This document shows positions 36,717 through 49,100 of a stretch of 64,000 nt of DNA, one piece after another (positions within the stretch are counted from its first letter, which is position 1; each line of letters starts with the position of its first letter). Origin of the DNA: Mimachlamys varia (lineage: Eukaryota; Mollusca; Bivalvia; Pectinida; Pectinidae); the NCBI GenBank assembly GCA_947623455.1, contig OX392536.1, forward strand, positions 33,671,465 through 33,735,464, read 5' to 3'. The position numbers were made by a program, and so were the translations under genes. The notes below the pieces were generated by a model. That model had not been told where the DNA came from. It saw only the letters and a list, made by a program, of their open reading frames with translations, and did not search any database.

Positions 36717-39015
36717 GTAAGTCCTAACAGAAAGAAATGGCAGAATATTCCGTCCAAATGCAACCACATTGCATTTTAATGATTGTCTTGTTTTGTGCAG
36801 CTGAACTGAACCGGAAACCGATGGTTTTCTTGACAGGACCAGCCTCTTCTAAAACCTACGATATATATCCTACCATGTTAAAACCATTTAATATTATTTT
36901 ATTCATTTGCGAAATCTGAAATATTCTTCGTTGAAAGTGTCAATGTACTAGGTATTTGGAAACTCGTTCGAAACATTCGAGAATTTATATGTAACTTCTT
37001 TCCATTTGGGAAGCAGGATCTGAATTCAGGAATGTTAATTTATCTAATGCAAATCCAAGATCAAAGCAATTTTAATCGTACAGATGAGGATCAACAGCAG
37101 AATAGTGAATTGTTTCCATTGTATGTCGGTTTACCAATTTTGTATTAACACAAATTATAGTTTTATATATCCGGATCTTATCAAGCTAATCCATATCTGT
37201 CGCCGACGTATAATCTGCTAGAGGCGTAGTGTGTTTCCAATTCTTTGATTACAAAGAGCTTTTGATTAAGACAGTGGCATCCATTATTTTAACAGGATAC
37301 GTAGAATTACATTAATTTCACAAGTGGTAAAAGTAACGAGCTTTATTAGATAGTAAGAAAATGTACATATAATGAACAGAAAACCATGCAACAAGATCGC
37401 AGCGTATATCATTTAATTCCTTATAACTCCTCTTGATTTGCCTTTCAAACTCGAGCGTATGTAGGCGTGGCGAATGCATGCATTAATTGGCAGCGAGCTT
37501 ATATTGTAAATGTAGAGCACGGCCATAGCTCTACAGATTGACTGCCGTTATCATACAATTTTGCATAATGACCAAATTTCATATTTCAAATGGTCTTAAG
37601 CTACCAAACAGCGGCATCACAAGATAAACTAATTAATCAACAACAAAGACAGCATGCTTAATAAATACATAAGAGTAAATAAACGCCTTTGCACTTGGAA
37701 TGGCAATCACAGATACATATGGGTCGATTACATGTCATCATAAAAACATTAATTTTGTTTTGTTCTATTTCTATGAATTACACAGAAAACAATTAACAAC
37801 AATACAAAACAATTAAAGTAACTGGAACTTCATCATATGCAACAAAAAAAGTGCAGTAACAGGTTTTGAACATAATATATTATAAACAAATATAACATAT
37901 TATAAACAAATATTACATATAATAATAATCAATTATAAAAACATAACAGATGATACACTTTGAGACAAAACATAAGCTAAATAACATAGGATGCCTTTAA
38001 AATTGTTGAATTACTAACGTAGGTTTGTACACAATACGCTGTTACCGAGTTGTGAATAACAATACAACGTAAAACAAATTGTTACTTAAAATGTATCAAT
38101 AACAACGTATAGTGGGCTACCATTTTACCATCATGCAACATTCAATATACACTTAAATAAGCAACATAGTGAAGTGAAATCAATGTTGTGTCTATTAACA
38201 CGATGTACTGTATTACATAAAAGGTTTACGTGTACATTCGGTAATATAAACGTTCATGTTTGCCCGTAAAACTATAAAATTCCAGATATTTGCAGAATGC
38301 TTAAGATCACAAAAAGTCGCTCTAACTGTTTCCTATAGTTTTATCACAAGGTTAAGGCGATATAACTGGAGTGACAGTGATGACAAAGATGCATACATTG
38401 ACCAGTAGGCATCCCGTTTCACCTTAATTGGTCACAAAAACTTTTTTTTCAAAACGCGTTTATATGTTGCTGTTACATGATAGACGTGTTTGACTAAAAT
38501 GCAAATCATATATTGTTTTCACATTTTCGTTGTGAATTTTCGTTCAAGTTATACATTTATATTTACATTCGTGGTTCCGGTGAAACTACGACAAGAACTT
38601 AAGTTGATATCCACGCAACAGTTCATGTTTTGTGAGTTAAAGCAATCTTATACATGTCGGTTACACGATTATTCAGCTGGGCATTCGGTAACTTGCGATC
38701 TTAAAATGACACACAAAGAAGGGTCCACAAGAATGGATAGAACACTACAAACCATTGGAATGCGACCTAAAAGTGATAAACTTAAGTCAAAGATTGCTTC
38801 GTGATCTCAGGGCCAGGTCTATAGTGATGATATTACACTGTATACCCAAGAGCACGAATTAAGAATTAATGAAATTCGGTTTCTGAAGCCCACACTAGAT
38901 TTTGCATGTTTAATTTACGAAAAGGTTCATTCCAGAACCTTACATTTTTAACGCAAATGATACAAATACATCAGATAGTTGTCATCAAACGACCCATTGG
39001 AACTTATTATGGGGA
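36717..39015. other. AT-rich stretch with a short tandem tract
   Basis: Near 37875-37920 the word ATATTATAAACAAATAT is repeated about 2.5 times with a ~20-bp period. A 104-codon plus frame (38490-38804) has a charged C-terminal half but no splice context or family resemblance. No gene is called. Confidence 0.35.
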
Positions 39016-39350
39016 AAAAATCAGAGAATACCAAAGCGTTAGCAAAGCCATAATCCGAACACAATATCGATTAAACTAGTGGCAAAATAGGAACAAAGGA
39101 AAGATTTACATGGAGACTCTCGTAAAAGCATTGGGGGAAAGGCCGGGTGTTTCTGAAGAGTATGCGTCTTCTGCTTCATCGACGACACCCGCCGTGTAAA
39201 TCTTGGTCACATCCAAGTAAGCATCAATCCTCAAAATGAGAACCGAGTCATCATTGTCATCACAACAAGTAAACACACTAACGAGCAAACTCAAAAACGT
39301 CCATATTCATATCACAGAAAGATACAGAATATTTCTCGATGAGATCAAGT
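39016..39350 (+). repeat. AGAATACC-family copy, well preserved
   Basis: Starts AATCAGAGAATACCAAAGCG and is nearly complete to AGATACAGAATATTTCTCGATG. The minus-strand frame through it (39294-39106) carries the family peptide LDVTKIYTAGVVDEAEDAYS. It lacks the extreme right block. Confidence 0.9.
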
Positions 39351-39539
39351 TGGGAGTTGGATGGTGTTATCCTGACAATCACTGTATTTTAAGAAAGAGG
39401 CAAACCGACACAGGAATTCAGATTGGAAAGACAGTTGAAGTGGCAAACAAACAGGTTTGATTAGGGAAAATGCGATTCATACTATCACGGTTTTACTTAT
39501 GTGTGATAAGTATATAAGGATTGAAAGTCATTTGTTAAC

Positions 39540-39720
39540 TTTCCTAATGCTATGAACGTTCAGTGGTTACATTCGTATTGAGTATGAAGGGCCATTTCAT
39601 TAGTGCTATGAAAGTTCAGCGGTTACATCCATATTTAACATGAGACGTCAGGGCTTCTTGCTTAATATGGATGTAATCGAGAAGCGTGTATAGCACTATG
39701 AACGTTTAAAAAATGACCTT
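39540..39720. repeat. local repeat cluster with hairpin
   Basis: GCTATGAACGTTCAGTGGTTAC and GCTATGAAAGTTCAGCGGTTAC are direct repeats, and CACTATGAACGTT recurs at about 39694. TTACATCCATATTTAA (39623-39638) is inverted relative to TTAATATGGATGTAA (39662-39676), giving a potential hairpin with one bulged base. Function unknown. Confidence 0.6.
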
Positions 39721-41237
39721 CACTTTTCATTTTCCCCTGCAATTATTTAATTCTTATAACTAAATCTTCTCCAAAATTAGTTAATTGTAATTTTATTTGT
39801 GTCGTCATTCAAACGAAACAACCCTTATTAGAATACAATTGGCGCCATTTAGTTATTTGAGCGTTTGACGCAGGGGCTTTTCCATGTTTATCGAAGCGAA
39901 GCGACAAGACCTGCATTGAACAAGGTTGATCTATTACGTCATAAGTAAAGTATTTGTTCCTTTACGAAAACATTAGCTTCCGTACCTGTATGAAAAGCAT
40001 TCCTGCGGTTAATACGCATTTAAGGGGTTAAAGCGAAAATGTAATTAAAGTGAAACATTAATTTCTGTTTCCTATTACATAAATTGTTAATTTGCTTTTC
40101 ATTCCCTAATTTATCCAGTGGAAGGATAAAAACCATTGTGTCTTTAAACATGAGGTATCTAGGGAGAGTGGATACACATTGATAAATACTCGACAGCGAA
40201 TAACTGCACCATTTGTAATTCCCAGCGTGACACGAGGAAATGTCCCACATTACAACGCCGTCAGAAGTCGGTCAAGCTATGCTCTCAAGTGCTGGTACAT
40301 TATCCTAGTAGAGACACCGCGAGCAAGGCTGATTTGGCAGACAATGTTAGTCAAAATCCCGTTATGTTTCCTACACTATGATGTGAAGCATTCTCATACA
40401 TTAGCAAATTATGTTATGGACGTTTGTACGAGATGTATGCTTATACATTTTCGTTCGTGTCGAAGTAACTGTTTTATAACTTGATAGTTTACACTTACAC
40501 CATGCCTGGTTTTATAATCAGTTGATGCAGACTAGTAACTTAACAATAATGAGTAATTTCAAATGCCAATGCTGGACCATTTTCTTGTTTCATTCGTAAT
40601 ATCAAAGACATGACCTTGTAAAACGTCACACATTCCATTTTTTAACAAACATCATTAAGAACATGAATGTCAATATTTGCCCTTCACAAAGGTCGGTTTA
40701 TACACAGGAGTTACGAAGTAACAGAATGACCCATTAAATAAAAATATATTAACACACGATAAAAACTATTTCGAACATTCATCATAATAAAAGTTCTTAT
40801 TTTAGGAAGTATTGCTATTTTGCACAATATCATCAAACTTCACATACATGTGAACGATAATAGGCAATAGCAAAGTTGTCAATGATAACACATGTTCAGT
40901 GTAGTATTATTTAAATCATATATATTAAGACATGTATGTGGCTTATTTTAATAAGCTATACATTCATACATGTATGATTGTTTTTATGCAACTGAATTAG
41001 TGTTTAGATAGCATTGCAACGCATAAAACAAATAAGTAGGTTAAAAGAAAAGTACAAACAACAACAGCAATGATATAAAAACTGAAGAACACATACACCG
41101 GCTGTCGTCTATGAGATCAGCCTTGATCACATCAACTTTAACACTGTCTCTATAAGTCTCTGAAGAAGTGAGTCATTGTGACACTATTATTGCTGTGCGT
41201 CGGATTACACAAAGCTGGTATTTATAGACAAGTGTTA
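39721..41237. other. AT-rich stretch, no gene supported
   Basis: A 101-codon plus frame (40179-40484) overlaps a minus frame and lacks splice signals. ACATGTATG...CATACATGT forms an imperfect palindrome at 40930-40973. In the model below this would be downstream of the UROS gene. Confidence 0.35.
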
Positions 41238-41248
41238 TTTATTTTATT
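41238..41248 (-). terminator. UROS: overlapping AATAAA polyadenylation signals (putative, UROS)
   Basis: On the minus strand AATAAA occurs twice (plus text TTTATTTTATT at 41238-41248), about 790 bp downstream of the UROS stop codon. These are the first canonical signals I found on that strand after the stop. In AT-rich DNA such words are common, so the assignment is tentative. Confidence 0.3.
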
Positions 41249-42040
41249 GCAAGCTAACTGGCACTCTGGAGATTTGTGAAGAAAGGTTTCTTTTTGTGCT
41301 GATGTTTCAGCTTCATGAAATGTCATCCACATAAAGCGTGTCGTTCGATATGTTTTGTCGAGTCCTCTAAATATGCAGGATACAATATCGAGCATATGAG
41401 ATATTATTGAATATAGGCCAATATCAACCAAAAATAGAGCTACCAATTATGAAAGACAATCGAAAAGTACTTCGGCCAGGAAAATCACAATTTGTCGTAA
41501 ATATAACCATCATTATTCCCTTAGACATGGGCATAATGCATGCTTAATATAGACAGTGTTCAGGAGTGACGCAGAAAATTACAGGGCGTGAGAGAAAAGT
41601 AGACATTCTGCCTCGACGACCTGTTGACAAGGTCAATAATGGATATGGGTGGTAAGAATAATTTCGCTTAAGTCGGTCAAATTTGTGGAATTTAGGTCAT
41701 TATATGGTTTCTGGATGCGCTAGTACGATATGCAGGCAAGTAATACATAATATTACACCCATACTCATATATAGTACGTTTGTTTGACATGCACTAATCT
41801 ATTTGTATTTGGGTTAGGGAATATTGGTATTCTACGCATATTCAAGCTAAAAATGCTACATTTTTCAGGTTAGTGTTAAAATTACTTCTCATTGCAATCT
41901 GAAACAATCTGAAACAAACACAACACTTAACAAAACTGAAATTTCATAACATATAATGTACATTAAAAATAAATTATATGGTCCGACAATGCACTATTGT
42001 TGGAAATCAATCCTTAATTTCCATATGAATATATCGATAT
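41249..42040 (-). other. UROS: putative UROS 3' untranslated region
   Basis: Lies between the UROS stop codon and the first AATAAA pair on the minus strand. A 74-codon minus frame (41222-41446) starts from an ATG but shows no family resemblance. Extent inferred, not seen. Confidence 0.25.
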
Positions 42041-42187
42041 TTACGTGTTAAATTCTGGCCTGTCTGGACTTTTAACTGTTCGTATTGTTTCGAGAAGACT
42101 CTCCGGCTCTGGCTTTGAACAGACACCATTAACTGGTACCAGGTGCTTCGACATCGCTTGACTGGTAGTCCGTCCGATAGAAATAAA
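42041..42187 (-). CDS. UROS: uroporphyrinogen-III synthase, terminal coding exon
   Basis: Minus strand. The acceptor TTGTTCTATTTTTCAG| is followed in phase 0 by 48 codons and a TAA. The peptide begins FISIGRTTSQAMSKHL and continues VCSKPEPESLLETIRT. This matches the C-terminal signature of UROS, where an (A/S)IGxTTAxA segment is followed by a PxPExLLxxI helix (family knowledge). The enzyme is cytosolic and closes hydroxymethylbilane with inversion of ring D to give uroporphyrinogen III in haem synthesis. The GRTT here replaces the GPTT of vertebrates. The last eight or so residues are lineage-specific. The preceding exon in the window is 56198-56293. Confidence 0.85.
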   Translation of the reverse strand, partial: FISIGRTTSQAMSKHLVPVNGVCSKPEPESLLETIRTVKSPDRPEFNT

Positions 42188-42334
42188 CTGAAAAATAGAA
42201 CAATAAAACGATATCAAGATCTTAAATCCCGATACCATTTTAACATGTTACAAGCATGTGCATTGGAGATGGGGTTTTATATGCCTATGATTTTGCTGGA
42301 CTATATTGAATAAAATTATATAATAATGTCATAC

Positions 42335-42465
42335 ACAGTTGAAGCTTGTGCTTTAACGAGAGTCTCGTTGTAAATCTTTCCTTTGTTCCTATTTTGCCTC
42401 TAGTTTAATCGATTTTGAGTTTGGATTATGGTTTTGTTGACGCTTTGGTATTCTCTTATTTTTTT
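42335..42465 (-). repeat. AGAATACC-family fragment, left end, minus strand
   Basis: Plus text TTTAACGAGAGTCTCGTTG, TTTGTTCCTATTTTGCCTC, TAGTTTAATCGATTTTGAG and GTTGACGCTTTGGTATTCTC followed by a T-rich run. Intronic in UROS. Confidence 0.88.
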
Positions 42466-42541
42466 CTTCCTGTTATCGGTTTATAGCTAATTTTCATTAA
42501 ATCTGTTGTCGTAGTATTATATTTATCTCTTTATTTCCTTC

Positions 42542-42739
42542 GTGTTGACGACATGGCTTTTACAAGATGACAGGTTTCAGCAGAGAATGAGGAGGAACTA
42601 TACTGGCATTAACAGGATGACAGGTCATAGCAAGGTATCGGTATTTAGAAGAAATCTGACCCGACATGAAAGAAAAAGATATACACATGATGTGTTTAGG
42701 GAAATTAACCGAGCTATTGCAGACGGGACCTCCCAATAG
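42542..42739 (+). other. coding-like open frame, 65 codons, antisense within UROS intron
   Basis: A compact frame rich in Arg with balanced composition (RMRRNYTGINRMTGHSK, FRRNLTRHERKRYTHDVFRE, INRAIADGT), ending at TAG. A pyrimidine-rich tract (TTTATCTCTTTATTTCCTTC) lies just upstream, so a terminal exon with acceptor ACAAG| near 42566 is conceivable. It looks more coding-like than most frames in the window, yet no family was recognised. It could be a fragment of a mobile element. Confidence 0.25.
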
Positions 42740-44439
42740 TGCTAGAGCCGAGCAGCACTAATGGCAGCCAAAACAACGCTTCCTAAGCACCAATTATCGA
42801 CATACCGTAAAGTATGGTCTAGTGTGGTGTGCATGGAATCTTGTTAAAACTCTAACATTGTTCGAGTACACATTAAGTCTCTGTCATGTGGCGATGAAAA
42901 GGGATGTGTATCCATGAACATAATCACAATCAAAATAAATTGAAAAGTTCTTTTTTTTGTTGTTATGTTGAAAAAGTATCACTTTAAAAAAAACGTTTGT
43001 TGCGAAAATCGTTACGACGTAAATATATCAACCTGATACCTACATGTACCTATTAGTCTAGTATTACTGTTTATTTGGAGACTTCGCTTCAACTGAATTT
43101 CGACCTTTTTGATCTCTGCCGTAAGGGCGGATTGATCGTGAAAGCTATACACGTTTTCCTCTATACCGTAATAATGAAAGGCGGAATTACACTGGGCGAG
43201 TAGATATTTTTACCAGTTAAGGCGAATATTTGACTCGACGAAATATTTCCGGTATACAGATATGTGTTGTTATTTGTTCCTATTTAGAAACTATTGTTAA
43301 CAACTGTAAATAGTACGACTTTGGTAAAGACAGAATTCTGCGCCATGTTTAACAGCACGCCCCTATTATCCGAACCAGAATGTGAAAACCAAGTACAACA
43401 TGATGGTCACGTGGTTAATGAGCATACGTAAGGCTACCTGCGTATAGTGTCTGTATACGTTGTGTGTTTGAAGATGCTGAGGAAGTGTTTCACCAGGTCA
43501 CCAGTCACGTGATACTCTTGTATAGACATAACACAACAACAGGTTGTAATCCTTGTTGTAAGAGCACCAGTCAATCAAACTTTCGTTAAAGGTCCGACAA
43601 TTCTAACGGGTAACTCTAATGATCTAAAGCACTGGAGATATAGAGGATACTTTACAGTATCATCAGTAATGTCAAATAAATTTCACAAGTGTGGATGAAT
43701 ACTATTTTCATATGTTTGACAGGTGCGAACCACGAGTGATAATATAAAAAAATAGCTTTACGAGTGAAATATATTTGGTATTACTTTGGATAATTTTGGA
43801 CAGTATTTGGTATTATATTGGATATTGCTGTTTATATTTGATTACATCTGTAAGACAACAAACTACCAGGGAACGCAAAACGACATATTAAGCTGCCAAT
43901 ACTTGGTGTAGATGGTACCAATAGCAAATCTAAACCACTGTACGTGATAGCACGTGGTCCTCTAACAAGCATTTGACCAGATGGGCAACTTTTCCCCATT
44001 TGAGTTTGTAAGAAACGCTTGGATTGGTCAAATCAGAAGTGATATTTTCAATAGTGTTTCACTAGTAAAAAAATACTCCCATCGCATGATTAGTTTTCAA
44101 TATCATACTTCACTGGTACAAATATCATAAAAGTAAATTCTCAGTGAAGTAATGATCCTCTGGGCAGGCAAGTCTCGGCTCTCAATTTGATTCGACAACC
44201 TTAAGGATAATTTTCGGAAATACCTTACATCCTTCCGCGTCATGGTAATTAAACGATTTGAAAATATACTGAACTTATTCTTAATTCTAAATTTCGATTC
44301 CCACCTGTTGGTCCCTAGCATCACTGAAGAGTCCTAGAATAACAAAACAGATGTATTACTCAGTTGAATGCATTTTTTAGGCATACTCTACCCATTACTA
44401 AATTTAACTAGAAGGGTAAGCCAATGGTTGATTAATACC
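42740..44439. other. intronic AT-rich stretch, no exon supported
   Basis: CACGTG cores occur near 43407 and 43506. A 73-codon minus frame (44103-44324) has no UROS resemblance. No repeat copy recognised. Confidence 0.4.
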
Positions 44440-44629
44440 TCCATTGGAGAAATGTTTAATCGGAAAACCTGTTTATAGTGACTGGTTACCATAGCAATCC
44501 TAATATTAAGAAAAGACAAGTAGCAAGCACATCTACACAAGTCATAGTCCTTCATATCCGTGTGAAGGTTTATTGAAATCGACCACGTGGTTTAGAAGGA
44601 TTTGTTCAGAAACATTTTTCTAAAGAGAT
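44440..44629 (+). repeat. second copy of the GGTTACCAT-type dispersed repeat
   Basis: GGAAAACCTGTTTATAGTG and ACTGGTTACCATAGCAATCC match 20440-20745, followed by GTGAAGGTTTATTGAAATCG and GTGGTTTAGAAGG, the same order as the CTTCAGTGAATTTGGTT part there. Confidence 0.6.
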
Positions 44630-44693
44630 TTAAGGGGAGTTGTCCGGAGAAAAACATTTTTCTACGGACAAACAGACAGTATACTCCCCTTAA
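44630..44693. repeat. nested hairpin, TTAAGGGGAGT arms
   Basis: TTAAGGGGAGT (44630-44640) pairs perfectly with ACTCCCCTTAA (44683-44693). Inside it TTGTCCG (44640-44646) pairs with CGGACAA (44665-44671). It directly follows the dispersed repeat and may be its terminal structure. Confidence 0.8.
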
Positions 44694-44696
44694 CTT

Positions 44697-44739
44697 AGTT
44701 GGGTTGGGTTGGGTTGGGTTGGGGGGGGGGGGGGGGTAT
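44697..44739 (+). repeat. (TTGGG)n followed by a long G run
   Basis: About five TTGGG units then ~17 consecutive G. Strong G-quadruplex potential on the plus strand, which is the template strand of UROS. Simple sequence. Confidence 0.9.
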
Positions 44740-45654
44740 AAAAAGTGCATCGTATGTGTGTGTTATCTTTCAGTGAGTTGAATGGTACCACAAAACTCAA
44801 GTCGGATATGATACTACAGCCTGTATGGGTTCATATTGGTTTATTTCTATGTGTTACATGTACTGAGACTTGAATGAAACCGGTAAATTTTTATTTCAGA
44901 TTTCCAGTTAAAATAAAGAGACGTAACCGCTCCATCCACCTTTTGGCACATCCAAGTTTGACATACATTGAAAACATAAGCCTGTTTTGGAGTGTAGAAA
45001 CATATCAAATCAGTACGACTCTACCATGTGTTTTAGGGTCGAAGGTTTGTTAGTTTTAAACACAGACTTTTGTAAGACATATAAAGACAACAACAAAGAC
45101 ATATTGTGTTCTGTTTACATTATTAAAGAATCCTCTTTTATATTAAGTTTGTTTTACAGGTGCAACCAAACGTGCATGTTACCTATCATATTTGGGCATA
45201 TAAATGCTACAGGACATCTATTCTGCTTTTGCGAACCACAACCTTACCTTTGCAACACTTTGAACAATACAATTTCGAAATAAGTTTAAATTTAGAATTA
45301 GCGGGGGGGGGGGGGGGGAAATGCTATACCCATCAATCTTTGATAATACGAGACATGAATAAAACTTTCAAATTGGAATATATTAACATTAATATACAAA
45401 TATACAGTACATTGAAATTGTGAAATTCAGTTCCTATAATTTTTTTAATTATAAAAATGTACCGAATAAAAGAAGCAGATCCTGAACACAAAGTCCATCT
45501 GACGTATTGACAAAAGATGCGTATGAAATACTCATTACAATAACAGTAATAGTCTACGTAGTACAATGAGAGGAGACGCAGTAGTGCAATATACATTAAA
45601 GGTCTTCTTTATACCAGGAAGAAAATTTGACGGTGCGGAAAATGCGGCTAACAT
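44740..45654. other. intronic stretch with a G17 run
   Basis: G run at about 45302-45318. Overlapping frames at 44987-45423 (plus) show no family motif. No exon supported. Confidence 0.4.
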
Positions 45655-45792
45655 ATGCAAAAAGAAGATGGATGCGTACCGATTCCCCTACGTGTAGCAG
45701 ACAACCTTGAGATCTCGTCATGTAAGATTCTCAAGCTGACAAAACAACAACTAGAAAATAGAGCAGAAAATAAAGAGTGTGCGTTGCCCTGA
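45655..45792 (+). other. small coding-like open frame, 45 codons
   Basis: The ATG at 45655 is followed by MQKEDGCVPIPLRVADNLE, then SSCKILKLTKQQLENRAENK, and TGA. Composition is unlike the AT-driven frames around it. Upstream in the same frame is RCGKCG, separated by a stop, hinting at a decayed Cys-containing domain. Antisense within the UROS intron. No family assigned. Confidence 0.2.
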
Positions 45793-48671
45793 CGGCAAGA
45801 CGGTTAACAATGTCCACCATACAGTGCTAGTCGGCTGTCTTAGGTTACTTCAAAATGAAAACATTCGCATGTGTCGAGGCTAGCAAGCCGACATTTTACA
45901 AATGTTTGGTTGATGGGTTAACAAAAGAAATGTTCGACGGTTTATTGTTTTCGCATTTCAAATATTTGACTAAAATGTTTAGTTGAACAGCTTAGAAATA
46001 TTATACTTTCTGTTGAAAAGACAACTTTCTGATCAAAAACATTGAGATTACGTCGAAACAGACATAATCTTAGGCAGTAAAAAGGCTAAGTTGCTGGCAG
46101 AAATTCAAATGAAAGGCCGTGTTTTGCCGTACTGAATCACCTCCACCTAACTACCACCTGTCTGAGAAAATCTTGCATTTCGCAACAAAATCAACATTTT
46201 CTTACACCAAATTGTCAATTTCCTTAATTATTTTAAATTTTTCATATTGTTTTTTATAACAGCATGCACCAGTTATACCACCTTTAGTTTGCAAAGTTTC
46301 GTGTATTTACTATAACTCATTGATCAACTACAAATATGTAGAAGTGTTAAGTACATTTCAGATTATAAGGTTTGTTTTATATTTCGAAAACTTAAAAAGC
46401 AAAATAACAGTATTATGAACACGACTTAGTTAATAACCAAGCACTGTCACGTTTTATATACGCACCACTTAATATACAAAACCTACATACGTATCTCATA
46501 CCTAGTAACAACGATTCTGACGAAAATAAGTTGACGGCTCAAAAGGGCGTACATTGACTATCACATGTGCTTCGGAACATAACCAAGAAAACAAAACTAT
46601 TTACAGACACAACAACTTTTTATCTGCGTTCTAAAAATGATTTGTAGCAGTTAAACATATTCAAAACAATACATAAACTAGAAAGTTAACAGTGCTCCAC
46701 AAAAGTACAAAATATATAGCCCTTTCATTTCCCCGACGACCTAATCAGTGGGATCTATGTAGCGACTTCACAACATCAAGCCTGGCATTGCTAACGTTAA
46801 AAAATCAAAATCCCCAGCTAATCCTTACTGTCGACCTAATTTTCTTCTTCTTTAGCTTTGAAAATCCAAAGCATGCAAGATTAATGGTGCAAGGAACAGC
46901 TTTATCAGTGTAAATAAACATTAGCTACTGAGCCCCTCCTAAAACATAAGGCCCTTATCACAAATATCGAAATGACCCAGACTACAAAAAGTAGCAATTG
47001 AAATTTGCAAGAATACAATCTGTGATTTATGGCGAAGTTTGCGTAGTAAAAATGTCACTATCACATGACTTACTGCTTTTCTTACTGACGAAATCAAACT
47101 AAAATGAGATTGGCACCTCATCTAATGCAAAATGAAAATACGAAACTGATTAAATTGACCTTAAGTTAGGACGGAAACAGTGATTCCATGCGTTTAATTC
47201 AAAAATTAATAAATAGCCCCAAGGGAATATTTTGAAGATAAACTCATCATTAACATATTGAAAATCATTTCATATCTTTCGTCTCCCAAAGGAAAAGAGA
47301 ATTTAAAGACATTTTCCCCAAAGGAAACTATTAATACTTTGAGTGGTAGCTTTCTGCGATTAATCTGTAGATTTGTGGGTATTACCTTTAAGATTGCAGC
47401 CCTGACAGGGTAGTCTAGAAAGTTATTTACAAAAAAATCCTATTAACGGTATATCGTTAAAAATGTGTCTATAATAATAAAAGATTCTCAAACAAAACGT
47501 GTATGTTTAAACTAGTTTTAATAGAAAGGTAACAAAAGAGCAGCAAACAAATCAATATGTCGAACCAATGAAAAGGAACAAAATGCATGACATTAAAATA
47601 TGACGACACGATGACAAAAGAAATTAGACTTTCTTACAATACTGCTACATAAAAGAATTACATGTAAAACAAGAAAAGTATTTTCGCGCAACTTTTGTCC
47701 GATGATATAACAATAACAGCCATGCATGACACTTAAACATATACCGCTGTTGTTATAGTAAACTAGTGGCACAAAAAAAAATCGAAATACACATGACAGT
47801 ATGCTCGTATATTGTTAAATGCTTCAAATCAATGGAATGTGTTCAATTATTTCATTAGTTTTGCAACATCGAGCTATTCAATACAACATGTGAGAGACCT
47901 TACTGAAGGTCCTCCATGTGAAACACTTTCCCGTTTGGTTTCAATATTCTCTGAGGTGTATCCGTCTTGGAATATCTACCTTCCCCTCTTGTATTGTCTT
48001 CCCTTATATTTGCTCTGAATTATATGAAATCGTATAATTCTTTTCTCGATAAATAGCAATTATAGTTTTGTCTGTTTAATAAAAGATGTTTGTCTGATAG
48101 CAATTCTGATCAGTCCTATAATCAAAGGGCACAACTAGAGACTATATGTGAAATTTGAAAAGGTCTATACTGTGATTCTCAGCCCATAACAAGTATCCAT
48201 TATTGCTTTATTAATATCTTTTCACGGACTTTATTTTTTTAAATATGTTGACCATACGTATAACCCAACGATGGCATACAAGCTGAAATTAAATCGAATC
48301 TTATTGTCAACGAACAATCGGGCAGTCAATCTAAACACAACATCTACGTATGGTCACAACATATCTGATGAAGGTTTACTCCTCTTTCAAGTAAAGTCAC
48401 TTGACATAGCTAGTTTTTTGTTCAGTGTTCCCAAACGGTTAACAACAATTGTGTTGCTGAGCTGTTACATTAAGACACTCAAAATACTTTGCGCAACAAA
48501 TATTATTCGGGTGAGAAACGATATTTCACCCATGCAAATACTGAGTAAAAAACCGCAAGATATATTGGCCCTCGAATTATCAAAACTACACACTATATGA
48601 TATTGTGGAAATCATATAGCTAGTTATTTCATCATAGAGTACTTAATTGCGCAATAGTGTAGTCAACAAAC
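45793..48671. other. intronic AT-rich stretch, no exon supported
   Basis: Frames at 46692-46913, 47812-48018 and 48271-48600 (plus) and 46939-47121 (minus) lack convincing splice signals and family resemblance. The 109-codon frame at 48271 has an ATGG context, but nothing else supports it. Confidence 0.35.
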
Positions 48672-49100
48672 TGCGTAATAATTACGGTGTTAACAGATTT
48701 CATGAAATAAATTTTCCGCAACACATTTGAAAACAAAATTGAGAAAAACGAAACATCAACAAAACCATAATTCAATCTCAAAATCGATTGAACCAGGGCA
48801 AAATATGAATAAAGGAAAGATTTACATGGAGACCATTTAAAAAAAAAACATAATAAGATCAGATATTCTGCAAGTGTAAGCATCTTCTGCTTTATCGACG
48901 ACACCCGTTATTTAAATCTTGGTCACATCCAAATAAACATCAAGGCCTAAAGTGAGAACCGAGTCAAACTTTTCAATAGAAACAAATAAGCTCACTAATG
49001 ACCATACTCAAAACCGTATATCTTCATATCACACAAAGATACAAAATATTTCTCAATGAGACAAAGACGGCGACCATATCAAATAAGACGTTTGTTCTTA
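48672..49100 (+). repeat. AGAATACC-family copy preceded by the 57-bp block
   Basis: Begins ATAATTACGGTGTTAACAG (the block also present at 15650), then a corrupted left terminus. It continues through CATAATTCAATCTC, TACATGGAGACCATTT, TTTATCGACGACACCCG, GAGAACCGAGTCAAAC, TAATGACCATACTC, and CAATGAGACAAAGACGGCGACC. Intronic in UROS. Confidence 0.85.
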
